Shown in pieces: positions 1-11,970 of a DNA stretch of 64,000 nucleotides (positions within the stretch are counted from its first letter, which is position 1; each line of letters starts with the position of its first letter). Source of the stretch: Sclerotiophoma versabilis (Eukaryota; Ascomycota; Dothideomycetes; Pleosporales; Didymellaceae); NCBI GenBank assembly GCA_012274445.1, contig JAAROD010000095.1:1116001-1180000 (forward strand). Direction: 5' to 3'. A program made the translations under genes and the position numbers. The notes beneath the pieces were generated by a model that did no database searches, was not told where the DNA came from, and saw nothing but the letters and a program-made list of their open reading frames with translations.

Positions 1-1558
1 TCTACGTGAACAGCCCGTACGGCATCTGCATGACCCACAACGGCAACCTTATCAACGCTCCTGCCCTCCGCGAGCGCCTCGACCAGGTCGCCCACCGACA
101 CATCAACACAGAGAGCGACAGTGAGCTCATGCTGAACATCTTCGCCGACGAGCTCAACGAGACGGGCAAGGCCCGCATCAACGCCAACGACTGCTTTGCC
201 GCCCTGGAGCGCATGTACAAGCTGTGCGTGGGCGGCTGGGCATGCACTGCCATGCTCGCTGGTAAGCAGCAACCCGTTGACTAGCACTGTGCGCCTTCTG
301 ACAGCACCCAGGTTTCGGTTTGATCGGTTTCCGTGACCCCTACGGCATCCGTCCCATGGTCCTCGGCTCGCGGCCCTCGGAGACCGGCTGTGGCTACGAC
401 TACATGATGGCCTCCGAGAGCGTAGCCCTTGTGCAGTGCGGATACAAGACATTCCAGGACATTCTGCCCGGCCAGGCCGTCATCCTCGAGAAGGGCAAGG
501 AGCCCGTCTTCAAGCAGGTTGCCAAGCAGGAGTCCTACACGCCCGACATCTTCGAGTATGTCTACTTCGCTCGTCCTGACTCGGTTATCGATGGCATCGA
601 CGTTGACGAGAGTCGACGCAACATGGGCTACACCCTCGCTGAGACCGTCAAGAAGCAGCTGGGCCAGAAGGTACTCGACGAAATCGACGTCGTCATGCCT
701 ATCCCGGAAACCAGCATCACATCTACTGTGTGCGTTGCCGAGGCACTAGGAAAGCCCTACGTGGCTGGTTTCGTCAAGAACAGGTACATCTTCCGCACCT
801 TCATTATGCCAAACCAGAAGCTTCGCCAGAAGGGCGTCCGAGCGAAGCTCAACCCCATGGTGCAGAAGTTCAAGGGCAAGAGCGTGCTTCTGGTCGACGA
901 CTCCATCGTTCGTGGTACGACTTCGCGCGAAATCGTCCTCATGGCCCGCGAGGCTGGCGCAACTAAGGTCTACTTCGCTTCCTGTGCTCCTCCCATTACC
1001 AACGCCCACATCTACGGAATTGACCTTGCCTCGTCGTCGGAACTCATCGCACATCAACGAGACGCTGCTGCTATCGCAGAGCACATTGGCGCAGATGGTG
1101 TCATCTACCAGACGCTCGACGACCTGACAAGGGCGTGTGCCTCGTTGTCACCGCGCGACCCGAACATGCAACGTTTCGAGGTCGGTGTCTTCTGTGGCAA
1201 GTACGTCACGCCCGTTGACGACGGCTACTTTGAGCACATTGACCGCATTCGTGGTGAGAGGCGCCAAGCTAAGGTACTGGACAACGCCAGGGCCGCTGTG
1301 CTGCACGGTACAGCGAACCCGCAGCAAGTTCGTATGGCCGCCAAGGGTGTTGAAGTCGACCAGCAGGGTAACGTCATTCCATCCGGCGAGAGTGGCCTCA
1401 GTCCTGAGTGGCAGCCGGTGAACGGCAACGGGATCCAGAGGGTTCCCACGAATGATATCGCTGGTGTCAACAGCGGTACAGGCCCAGAGAACGCCCCGGC
1501 TCCGGTCAGCAATGGCAGCAGCCAAGATATCAGCCTTCACAACCACAACGATTACTAG
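1..1558 (+). CDS. ADE4: Amidophosphoribosyltransferase, 3' part (truncated by window start)
   Basis: Catalyses the first committed step of de novo purine synthesis, making 5-phosphoribosylamine from PRPP and glutamine in the cytosol. Exons are 3-261 and 312-1558, with a 50-bp intron (GTAAGC...CAG) at 262-311; joining them reads through MLAG-FGLIGFRDPYGIRP. The visible 501 residues begin inside the class-II glutamine amidotransferase domain (THNGNL near the start), so the catalytic N-terminal cysteine lies outside the window. The PRPP-binding loop VLLVDDSIVRGTTS is intact in the phosphoribosyltransferase half. The last ~100 residues are a low-complexity tail typical of fungal homologues. Identification is very secure; only the 5' end is missing. 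Confidence 0.96.
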
Positions 1559-2069
1559 TGTTCTTTTTTCGAACTGTAGTCTTCGTACATTTATCTTTTG
1601 TTTTTGCCGAGGGGCGGCAATACGCTGCAACATGAATCACGAAAAATAGGGAAAGGATTGGTGGCGTCGGAGGGTTTTGATATGAACATTAGACTTGCTC
1701 CTGGAGGGGTTCAGTCCAGTGGGCTATAGACGGTCGCTTACTTGATAGACCTGGTATGAATGGATCAGGCCAACAATGCACATATTCCACAGCTTTGAGC
1801 AGACGTTTCTTTCCAATCTTGTCGCCCTCTCACCAATAGCCTTGAACAGCACAAGCTTCCTTGGTGCTTGTATCTTGTGTCAAAACTGACTCACCCAAGG
1901 TTTCCTTCTCTCACCTAGCTATACAAACGGCTGGCTTCCAGCTTCATGTCCACTTTGGCTTCCTGCTCATCGTTAGTAACTACTAAACTTATTGTACACC
2001 CTTCACAATCCAATCGACTTCCATCTTTTGCAATCTTAGACACCAACTTCATACCTCTTGGGTGTCAGT
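1559..2069. other. Intergenic: ADE4 3' UTR and promoter of next gene
   Basis: No coding frame of note. It holds the 3' end of ADE4 and a pyrimidine-rich stretch (about 1890-2060) just upstream of the next start codon, as is usual in fungal promoters. Confidence 0.6.
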
Positions 2070-3744
2070 ATGGGCGGCAACGCTTTCAAGAGCCTCCAAT
2101 GCCCTCGCGTACCGCCAGATGTCTACGCTAGAGTCAAGACTACAGCTACAGCTGCCCTTCAAACAGTCTTCGCTCACGTCACTGTGCCTTGCGAGATTCC
2201 TAGTAAAGCCAACTACGGCGACGTCGACCTCCTTGTCTCCGCGCCTTTAGAAGACTGTACCGACCTCACACTCACCACATTCCCTTTCCAACCCGTCATC
2301 GAAGCCATCAAACGTGCCCTGGACACTCCTCACGGCCGCCGTGGCTTTCTTACACCAGACTGCATGTACTTCGCCATCCCCATGCCTTCTACCCAGACGA
2401 CTTTCTGTCTCGATGCCAGTGAAAGCGGTAACGGAGGGGCAGATTCCTGGGTCCAAGTCGACGTCAAGATTTGCTTCAAGCCCGAAATGTTCTCGTGGAT
2501 GACGTTTGAGCTTAATTACGCCAGTCAATCCAGCATTTTGGGCAGCATGATCAAGCCACTAGGCTTGACGCTTGATCCTGAGGGCCTGCATATTAGAGTG
2601 GAGGAGATGGAGGGGACAGATTGGCCGGGGAGCATGGCCTGGATTACCAGAGATTCCTGGATGGTTTGTAGAGTGCTGGGTCTGGGCAGAAGAGTTGTAG
2701 ATGGCGGATTCAAAAATGCGGAAGAGAGTAAGTGCGATATACCAGGGACAAGCTGCGGACCTACTGACATGGATAGTCTATGAGGAGTATGCTGGGAGCT
2801 GGCTCTTTCACCCCGGCCACTTCAAAGCTAAGCTTGAAGACGAGAGCTACTTGGTACAGCACAGTCACAGATCGTACTTTCTGAAGAAGTGAATCCCGCA
2901 GCATTACCCGGACTACAATGGTCACAGCGATGAAGACGCGAACCTGGAGACGTGGACAGCACGTATCCGAGCCGCCACCAGAGAGAAGGTGTTTACCATG
3001 TTCCCCCATCTTGCAGCAGCATACTACGCCAAACGCGCACAGCACGTCCAAGAGGTGGAAGAACGCAGACTCAAAGACCTGATCACAGCCGCCATCCCAA
3101 CCAGCACAGACGGCTGGCGGAACAACTTCGAACTGCCACACATCATCGTCAGACAGCCAGTCACCCGCGAAACCCCTACCACACCCCAGATCCAGCCACC
3201 AATCCTGCAGCACGGCGACCTCACACCGCCGCCATCTCCCGTCGACCCGACACCATCACTTGCCGTCCCGCACCAACACCCACACTACACGCCCCTGTAC
3301 ATCGACGCCCTCCCCCGCCACCCGCCCCGTCCCTGCAAGCTCTCACCCCCACCGCACACCATGTCCACAGCTGCCAGACTGGCCTGCCTCGCGCGCTGGA
3401 CCGCCTTCAATGCTACCGGCACACCATACCTCGTCTCTTCACCACATGCGAAAGACTGCGTTCTACACTGGCGCGACGCCATCGCAGCGGGGTTCAGTGA
3501 GTCGGGACTGGTAGCGTGGGCAGAGGAGACGTGGTGGATTGTGTGGGCGCGGCAGTGTGTGGCGAACTGGAGAGGGATGTGGGCTAAGAGGTTCGAGAAA
3601 GAGGATTTGAAGGCTGCCAAGGCGATGGTGGAGCGGGATGTCAGGGTTGAAGCGGAGGAGTTGATTGGAAAGGACAGGGAGAGGATTCTGGGGAGGTTGG
3701 AGGCGGTGAATCGTGTGCTTGGGCTGCTGGGGGAGCAGAAGTGA
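2070..3744 (+). CDS. Fungal nucleotidyltransferase-like protein of unknown function
   Basis: Exons 2070-2727, 2777-2853 and 2902-3744 give 525 residues. Intron 1 (2728-2776) is clear: GTAAGT donor, CTGAC branch, TAG acceptor. Intron 2 (2854-2901, 48 bp, GTACAG...CGCAG) is inferred because the frame continues on both sides but contains a TGA at 2890-2892; removing 48 bp keeps frame. Residues 47-56 (KANYGDVDLLV) resemble the G-x-D-h-D metal-binding signature of the nucleotidyltransferase fold, but the rest matches no family I recognise. The C-terminal half has a proline-rich linker and a helical, charged end. The start at 2070 is the first ATG; an upstream TTG in frame is ignored. No pathway can be named. 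Confidence 0.72.
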
Positions 3745-4074
3745 GGGGGTTTTATCCGGGACTTTTGGTTCTTGGATACATTGCGAGTGCTCAGGGTGGG
3801 GAAACAGTGCTTTTGGTGCGTGGGATGGATGGAGCGGATGGCTTTGTTTCGAGAGAGATGGGGGTTGTGCTTTCCAACCATGGAGAGTTTGCACGTTTCT
3901 CGACTTACAGTGGCTTTTCCAAGAACTATGCCTAACTTAGAGCACTGCCCTTCACAAACAAGACGCTGTGTTTCCGAATAGGTTTAATGTTGTGGCCTGA
4001 AGCTATAGCTTTGGGACACATTGTCGGTGTTTGCTGCGGTATCTGAACGCCGCGAAATGCAAAATGATCGTATC
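3745..4074. other. Intergenic between convergent genes
   Basis: Holds the facing 3' UTRs of the nucleotidyltransferase-like gene and DPH1. Nothing else is seen. Confidence 0.6.
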
Positions 4075-5557
4075 TCATGCCCCAATCTTCACCTCAGCCG
4101 CCTTGATATGGTCGACTGTTGTTCGGCCCAGTCCTTCCTTTGCGTAGAAGTCCATGGGGTATAAATTCTTCCTCTCCCGCCCTTCCGCTCTCCTTTGCGT
4201 AGGATCTTCGTCAAGCCATGGTGCATCTCGTACACCAAGCGTGACTAGCGCCTCGTACGGACTCAGCAGCGGTCTTGGGAACGCATAACCCCAGTCAATA
4301 CTCAGTCGTGGGCAAGCAATTTGTACCCAAGCCTCTACATCTGACATCATCGCCAGTTTGCCTGGAAAGATTTCAGATAGCAATAAGTTGATACACTTTA
4401 TGCCTCGTCTCTTGAGCTCATTCTCAATTAGCGTGAGTGTATGCGGGTTGCCCTGTCTCCCCAATGAGCCCAGGATGATGCCCCATGTGCGTGCCTTCTT
4501 CGCCGTCAAGATAGCGGTTCTTCGTAGATCGTAGAGCGAGTCATGTTCATAAGTCTCGTGTGTGAGTCGTCGTGAGTAAGGATCGTAGCGGTATGCGGGG
4601 AGGGCGGGGTTTGCAATCATTGCGCTCTCGAGGTGGAACCGACCATCGCCAAGGTATAGAATCATATCTGCAACTTCTTCCTCCTTGCCCTTTGCATTCA
4701 ACTGCCCCGGCTTGATAGCCATCGATGGCGATGTGCAGCCAAGAATCTCGCCTTTCGACAAGGGGGCGATCTGTGGAACGATGGGCTTGTAGCCTTCTCT
4801 CCGCAGAATGGGCACGATGCCATGTATTGTGGCGTTGAACTGAATCGTTCCGACTAAGGCAATACTCTTTCCAGTAGGAAAATTCTCTGTAATGGTGTTT
4901 ATGAGGTGTGTGGTGTCGATGCTGATCGAAACAAAGACGTACAGCGTTGCGATCTTCGTGACCGCGACCGGGATCAAACAGCTGTGTGCATAGTGAATCA
5001 AGAGATCGCATCCAAGCGCTCTTGCCGTAAAATCGTCTATGCAGCATGCGCCATATGTCACATCGCCCATGATCAGGGTCGTGATGCCAGGGCAGAACTG
5101 CGTAAGGATGTCTGATATGGTCGTGGCAAAGAGCAACAGCCCTTCAGGGAACTGCAGTGCTACTGATTTTGCGCCTGATGTGCGTATACGGTGTATGCAT
5201 TTGTGAATTTCGAAGCTGTAGTTTGGCGGGAGCAGGGCGATAGCATCGTTGATATCTTTGTCGTGCAGTATCGAGTCTGGGATAGCGTTCAAGGCTCGAG
5301 CAGTGCGGCGAGTTTGGGCAACTACAACTCGTGTTAGCTATGCCATCATGTTGTCAAGTCACAAGGCACCTCACACCTTGTATTGCGCTCGAGTCCTCAA
5401 TGTTCGCATTGGGGTCCACCGGCTGCTCGCCGCTCTTCTCCGCCGTCTTTCTCCCTACAAACCTCCTCTTCGGCTGCTTGGGCACAGTCGCTGGCTCCTC
5501 TGTGATTCCCTCGTCCACCTCTGGCCCAAGGTTCGTGGCTAGGCGATCTTCTTCCAT
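4075..5557 (-). CDS. DPH1: Diphthamide biosynthesis protein 1 (radical 3-amino-3-carboxypropyl transferase subunit)
   Basis: With Dph2 it transfers the 3-amino-3-carboxypropyl group of S-adenosylmethionine to the target histidine of elongation factor 2, the first step of diphthamide formation. Exons are 5557-5377 and 5321-4075, separated by a 55-bp intron (GTGTGA...TGTAG, 5376-5322); 475 residues, near the usual size. Seen directly: MGDVTYGACCIDDF with Cys153/154, HYAHSC with Cys175 and QIACPRLSIDWG with Cys397, the three regions that supply Fe-S ligands in Dph1. The N-terminal exon carries RRFVGRK, a basic stretch common before the core. The ATG at 5557 is preferred over an upstream in-frame ATG at 5677 because the extra residues look non-conserved. 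Dph1 rather than Dph2 is favoured by the fully retained cysteines. Confidence 0.93.
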
Positions 5558-6159
5558 TGTGGTGGTGGCGTGTTCGGGCGCGCCGCGGGGTTGAAGTGGG
5601 ATGGAACAAAATGTTCGTAGGGCTGAGACCCTGACTTCGCGCCTCCACACCTTCTCGCCAACCACATCTCTCGACATTATCAGCAGCTACACGTACGAAG
5701 CGTGCACCATCGTCGATTGCTTAGTGCACATGTTCTTTTACGTGATTTGCTTCCCAGTAGCCAAGGCTTCTAGCCAGAAGAGGCCTGTTAGATTCCCTAC
5801 AACTATTTGTGAATTTTCTCTTCTCTGCACAGTATAATAATCATGTTATCCCTCCACATTGTGTCAACAATCTCAGAAGCCAGCTCATCATGCTCTTCGA
5901 CCCTCTTTCGAGCATATGAAGGGAATAGTAAGCTATTTGAGTACCTCTGGCAAACATTGTGAGAACATTTTCAAACGAATGACAAGGGCGTATTGGAGGC
6001 CTCTAAGCTCCCTAATAACACCATAGCGTTGCACAAAATGCAGGAGCTATAGAGGTAGTTGGACAAAAGAGAGACCTTTGGCACCTACAGAACGCATATA
6101 TCGGAAGCAACGATATCAGTGCAATGAGTCCGTCCTAGAATCTACATAGGTGTACCAGT
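5558..6159. other. Intergenic: DPH1 promoter and 3' flank of the deacetylase gene
   Basis: About 600 bp with no supportable coding frame, RNA gene or repeat. The DPH1 end is CT-rich on the transcribed strand. Confidence 0.55.
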
Positions 6160-7525
6160 CTAACCTCTACGCTCTTTGTCCTCTTCTGCCAAGCTAACGT
6201 CTTCTTCCCTATCCCAAACCTTATGGCCCGCGATCCAAGTCTGAAGGACCTCTCCACTCTCACTCAACACCGTCAAATCCGCCCTCCGTCCCTCCTTGAG
6301 CACTCCTCTGCCTCCCTGCCCATCAATCCGCATGAAGCCTGCAACATTCTCTGTTACCGTTCCCACCGCCTCCGCAATCCCACACCCACTCCACGCCATC
6401 AAGTTCCTCACACTTTCTTGAAGCGGAATGCAGCCCCCAATCAACGTATCCGTACCCGCAATCGTTGCCCGCGTACCTTTCTTTGTCTGCTCAAACGGGA
6501 TCTGCGCGTGACCGGGGTGATTGCCGTCAGGAAGGGAGGCAAGTTCGATGCTGTCAGTGATGGTGATGGCGCGTTTGGGGTTGGAGCGGTAGAGTAGCGA
6601 TACGGTGTTCGGATGCAAGTGTTCCCCGTCGGCGATGATGGTGTAATATGGTGGTGGTGGATTATACGTTGACGGGAGAGTGATGAGGCCTGCGAGTCCG
6701 GGATCGCGCGAGCCGAAGGGTGGCATGGCATTGAGGGTGTGGGTTAAGCATGTTGCGCCTGCGTTCAGGCCAGAAAGGCCGTGGTCAAGGGTGGCGGTGG
6801 AGTGGCCCATGGATACGCGAATGCCCCGGGAAGTCAAGTCTTTAATAAGGTCTGAGGAGTCTGGTATTTCTGGAGCGATAGTGGCTAGTTTGACTGAGGA
6901 TGAGAGGTTCAAAGAGCCGTAGATTGAAGATGATGGAGTGCTGCAAGTTTGGAAGAGGGAGGAGTCGTGCGCGCCTTTCTTCGTGGGGTGCAGGTACGGT
7001 CCTTCGACGTGTGCACCGAGGAGCGAAGCGGATCGAGGTACGTCACGGGGTGCAAGATGAGGGAGGATCTGTTAAAGTCAGTTTCACGACTATCAAATTT
7101 ACGTGTGGTGTTCGTGAGCTGGTTTGTTTTGGCATAAGCAACGGTCGACTGCATGGTCATCTATCTACTACTACACGGAAACATTGACATACCCTTTGAA
7201 ACTCCTCTCCCTTCACAGTGGGTATAGTCGCCCAAAACCCAGTAACGCCTTGGGTTGCATAGTACTTCGCAATGTCGTCTACCTTGCTGCCATAGCTCCT
7301 TTCGTCCTCAAAATGCGTGAAGTGGAATCCATTGGCGCCATTGGTATGCAATTCCAGGAAACCAGGAGCAATGATGTTATCGTCCAGATCAACAGCTTCA
7401 CCTCCGATGTAGCCTTCTCTTTTCAGTATCAGGCCCGTCTCATCCGAGATGACGAGGTGATCGTCGACAAGCTGGCCGTCAAGCACATAGCGACAGTTTG
7501 TGAAAAGAGTGAACCAGCCCGACAT
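6160..7525 (-). CDS. N-acetylglucosamine-6-phosphate deacetylase
   Basis: Hydrolyses GlcNAc-6-phosphate to glucosamine-6-phosphate and acetate, feeding chitin-derived GlcNAc into glycolysis or cell-wall recycling. Exons 7525-7193 and 7068-6160, with a 124-bp intron (GTATGT donor, CTGAC branch, ACAG acceptor); 413 residues. The amidohydrolase motifs are in order: ELHTNGANG (His60), GAHVEGPYLHP with metal-binding Glu133, MGHSTA (His200), LTHTLNAM (His221) and ITITDSIE with the catalytic Asp283. It is not inside a GlcNAc catabolic cluster here; neighbours are unrelated. The intron is longer than others in the window, but both splice sites are good and the junction falls where the family aligns. 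A bacterial-like nagA function is well supported; the fungal gene symbol varies, so none is given. Confidence 0.92.
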
Positions 7526-8037
7526 ATCTGCGGATGCTGCTAGCCACAGCTACGTATGGTATAGATCTGTTGTCACGTATTGTGGTGGTTGGAGGTGTCA
7601 GCCATTTGCGGTAAGCCTATTAGATGATCGCCCCGCGACAGCGATCGTTGCGGGATCTACGTACGTCACCAAAGCGATCATATCAGCTCTCGCGATGTGC
7701 CAGGGGCATGAGCCGCAGGCCGGCGCATCAGGCTCGCATCAATTCCTTGTCTTGCTTGATTGCGAGGAAACCGGCGCGTCTGCAGCCGGAAAAGGGAGCG
7801 TCGATTGCTTGTTCTGAGCTCTCGGCAGCGGCTGTGATGTCATCGAACACGCACCTCCCCGCGCTTCTCGATCAACTCCAGGACTCCAGGGTGCGCTTCC
7901 CTGCTTTGAGGTTACGCCATGCCCAGCCTAACGATTTTCCTCTCCCTCGTCTCGTGAGGCCTGCTCAATCTCTACCTACAGCCTCAATTGCGCTGAGGGA
8001 CCTCTTGCTGTCCTCTCACCCTCCCCCCAGCTGAACG
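7526..8037. promoter_or_regulatory. Divergent promoter, deacetylase / SMP-C2 protein
   Basis: The two genes point away from each other across 512 bp. A TGATGTCATC near 7834-7843 is one base from the CREB/ATF palindrome. A CT-rich tract lies just before the start at 8038. No gene is seen. Confidence 0.45.
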
Positions 8038-11000
8038 ATGGCGCAACAGCAGCACGCCCCCGGCGGCCACTACTCCGGACACAATCCCATCCCGACCGTG
8101 AAGCAGTTCGTGCAGAACCTCGATCACGACAAGAAGCAAAGAGACAAGCAGATAGACGAGCGTGCCAAAGCAGCGAAGACACAGAATGAGGTACCCTCGA
8201 CGCCGCCCAGGGCAGACAGGCAGACGCCTGCAACCACGCCAAAGACGCCTGCCCAGGATGGCGTGGAGGACCACAAGGCGCAGAAGAAGACAGTAGAAGG
8301 CACAGAGAAGACCGTCACAGATCCTACAACTGGCCGAGAAGTCGTCATTGCCGATGTTGGCAAGGAGATGGTCGACGAGGTCGAGAACCCACACCTCATT
8401 GTGCCCAATGCCAATCTCAACAAGCCCACAGTAGGTACATGATTCGACTTTGGCAACACGTTGTACTGACACAAAGCAGCCCATCAAAACAGACCCTTCA
8501 CAGTCGCTCGCAGAATACAAGGAAGCACAGGACGTGACTGCTCCACCAGACCCTGTCGCTGAAGGAACCACGTCTGATGTTCCCATCCACGGCGAAAAGA
8601 CCAACGTCCTTTTCCACCCAACCCCATCCGTCAGCTATGAGCCCATGTTCGCCGAGTTGGAGAAGCGAGCAGGAATCCTGTGCATCGGCATTGTTGTCGT
8701 TACAGTGGTTGTTGGCAAGTTGTTCGGTGGCGCGCTGAAAGGCTTGGTCCCCCTAGCCATGTGCTTAGCATCTGGAGTCTGGCTCTGGATGAAGGAGGTT
8801 GTGCGCAGCGGAAGAGAGGTTGAATGGTCCAGCGAGCAGACTCGTGGACAGTTGGTGAGTGCAACAATGCTAGCATTGATTCGACTACTAACTTTTTAAG
8901 GCCACCCTCAACCTGCTCCCCGAATCAGTCGAATGGATGAACACCTTCCTCGGTATCATGTGGGGTCTCATCAACCCCGACATGTTCCAGGGCGTCGCCG
9001 ACACCCTCGAGGATGTCATGCAAGCCTCAGTTCCAGGAATTATCGAGAACGTGCGAGTCGCCGAGATCAACCAAGGAAGTAACCCTCTCCGCATTCTCAG
9101 CATGCGCGCCCTCCCCGACAACCAAATGGGCGACATGAAGCAGGCCATTCACGAAGAGAACAAGAAGACCAAGGATCCCCAGGAAGCGGCAGCAGACGAG
9201 GAGGGCGGTGACTACTACAACTTGGAAGTCTCGTTCGCCTACCACGCTCAGCCGAGCGGCAAGCGTACATCAGACAAGGCACGCAACATGCACATGAACT
9301 TGGTATTCTACCTGGGCATTAAGGGTCTCTTCGGTGTTCCACTACCAATCTTCGTCGAGCTTCAGTCGCTTGTTGGTACTGTTCGCTTGCGAATGAACAT
9401 GACACCTGAGGCGCCGTTCCTAAAGAACTTGACCTTTACTCTGATGGGTGTTCCTCAGGTCACGGCTGGCTGCATTCCCATGTCCGAGAAGGCGCCCAAC
9501 ATTCTCAACCTTCCGCTCATCAGCAACTTTGTTAACTACGCAATCAAGGCAGCAGCGAGCATGTACGTTGCTCCCAAGTCCATGTCTATTGACATGAGAG
9601 CCATTCTGCAAGGTGACTCGATCCAGAAGGACACTGAAGCTCTTGGTGTACTGTGGATTCGCATTCACCGCGCCAAGGGCCTGAGCAAGCAGGACCGACG
9701 CGGATCGAAGCATGGTGGCAGTGATCCATACATCACGCTCGCATTCTCCAAGTACGGCAAGCCCATGTACTGCACTCGTGTCATTACCGACGACCTCAAC
9801 CCTATTTGGGAGGAAACTGCCGCTCTTCTCGTCAGTCCTGAGTTGATCAAGGCCAACGAAAACCTCAGCGTCGAGCTTTGGGATTCTGATAGGCACACTG
9901 CGGACGACATTGTCGGCAAGGTCGAGCTCTCTATGCAAAAGATGATCCAACACCCCGGCAAGATGTACCCCCAAGTTTCAAAGTTGGCTGGCCTGGATGC
10001 TGATAGTGAGATGCCTGGCGAGCTGCACTGGGAAGTCGGTTATTTCGGCAAGCCTAAGTTCAGACCTGAGCTCAGAACAGATGGCAAGAACAGGAACCTG
10101 CCAGATCAGCTCAAGAACGATCCCAAACTACAGGACGAGAAGGGTGTTATCAACTCAAATGATGACGATGCAGTTATGCACACTCCTCCAGACCCATTGT
10201 GGCCTAGCGGTGTTTGCAGTATTGTTGTCCACCAGATTGTTAACCTCGAACTCGACAACGTCAAGGGTACTTCCGGCAGTAGGAATGGCCGTGAGTACGA
10301 ACCTGCGAAGCCCTACGGCGAGGCAACTGAGGAAACTGGTGGTAACCTTCCTACATCGTACTGCACAATACTGTACAACGATCAACTGGTCTACCGTACA
10401 CGTGCAAAAGCAGTCTCATCTCAACCCATCTTCAACGCTGGAACTGAGCGCTTCATCCGTGACTGGCGCTCTGCGATCATCACAGTCACTGTCCGCGACT
10501 CCCGCAACCGCGAGCACGATCCAATTCTCGGAGTTGTTCCCCTGAAGCTTTCTGACATTCTCGAGACTTCTTCCCAAGCCACTCGCTGGTATCCTCTTGA
10601 CGGTGGTATTGGATTCGGTCGTATCCGTATCTCACTTTTGTTCCGCGCCATTGAGACACGTCTGCCTCCTCAAATGCTCGGCTGGGAAGTTGGTACATTC
10701 GAGTTCAGGTCGCACAACATCTTGATGATTGGCTACAACCACTCGCCCAAGCTTAAGCTGAGAACAGGAGGTAGCACTGGCAAAATTAGCCGTGCCCATG
10801 CGCATAAGCTGCCCGAGGGTGATGGCTACTATTTTGACTTGCAGAAAAATAACGGCCATGACAACGTGCGCCTGCCCGTCAAGCACCGTTACAGGTCCCC
10901 TATCGTTTTTGAGTTGCACACCGCTGGCAAGCGCAAGGCAGACGCCTACGCTGTCATCTGGCTCCAGCATTTCATTGACAACGAAGACACCGACATCAAC

Positions 11001-11970
11001 ATCCCCATCTGGACAACGCAGCACCCGCAGCGTCTTACACAGAACTATATCACCGAAGACAACTGCAATGATGAACCAGGTCTCGAGGATCTCAAGGAGG
11101 TCGGCCGCCTGCAGTTCCGCGCCCGCTTCAAGGCCGGTACGGACGAGTCCCACGAAGCCTTCGTCGTCGACAACGATTCGCGCGAGACCTATGAGACCTG
11201 GGAAGCGTGCCTTACAGAAGGCGTGCGCAATCGTAAGGTTGAAAAGGAACTTCCTGAGCGCGTCCAACAGCTCCACGAGGAGTCCCTTACTGCCGGCCGC
11301 GACATCCTCAAGAATGCCGACGAGGAAGAGAAGAAGAAGTGGCTTGCAAAAGACGGGAAGGACTGGTCTGGTGCTTTCGGGCAAGACCCCAAGGCCTATA
11401 TGGACAGCAAGGGCCGCAAGCGCAGAGAACCAGGGGTCGAGGAACCGCTGCATGATCCGTTTCACCCCTCCTCAGACGAAGACCACGAGGATGACTCCGA
11501 TGATGACTCGAATTCTAGCTCAGACCTGGGTATTGAGGATGCAAGCAAAGTTGGTAACGCGGCTGCCATGTCCGGTGGCCCTGGTGGCAGTGGTCAATCC
11601 AAGCACCAAAATGGCGGCATCAAACACCAGCCCACCGACCTGTCACCCGATGCTGATCAAGGTCGTCCTAGCCAGAGCACAGCGCGCACGTCAGAGACGA
11701 CAGACACGAATGGGTCTAGTCAATCGTCGAAGAGCATTAACAAGCAGAACAAGCGCACGGAGGAGCGCAAGCACCGCGGCTTGATGCAGTGGAAGCCAGC
11801 CCGAAACTTGGTGTTTGCGAAAGATCAGGGAAAGATTGGAGTTAAAAAGCTTACGAAGAAGGTGACTGGTGGACTGGAGGGACGACAGCCTGGTGTTGAG
11901 ACTGGTACGTATCTTGACCCCATGTTGTTAGACGAGATCGCTGACTACTTGCGCAGAAACTGGAAGCTAA
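8038..11970 (+). CDS. SMP- and C2-domain membrane-tether protein (Mug190/tricalbin type)
   Basis: Likely an ER-anchored lipid-transfer tether at membrane contact sites. Exons 8038-8430, 8480-8854, 8901-11904 and 11957-11970 (introns of 49, 46 and 52 bp, all GT-AG) give 1261 residues. Layout: a charged disordered N-terminus, a membrane hairpin at about 195-234, an SMP lipid-binding domain at about 260-490, a first C2 domain from about 504 (LGVLWIRIHRAKGL, then GGSDPYITL), a second more diverged C2 region around 690-850, and an acidic serine-rich tail. The last intron is inferred: GTACGT at 11905 and GCGCAG at 11956 make the protein end GVETETGS; if it is retained the frame runs on to 12188. 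Closest in build to S. pombe Mug190, inferred from domain order only. Confidence 0.85.

Noticed and set aside
10792..11784. 330-codon frame within the SMP/C2 gene
   Set aside because: Out-of-frame shadow of a well supported exon, with Ser/Thr/Arg-rich composition and no domain.
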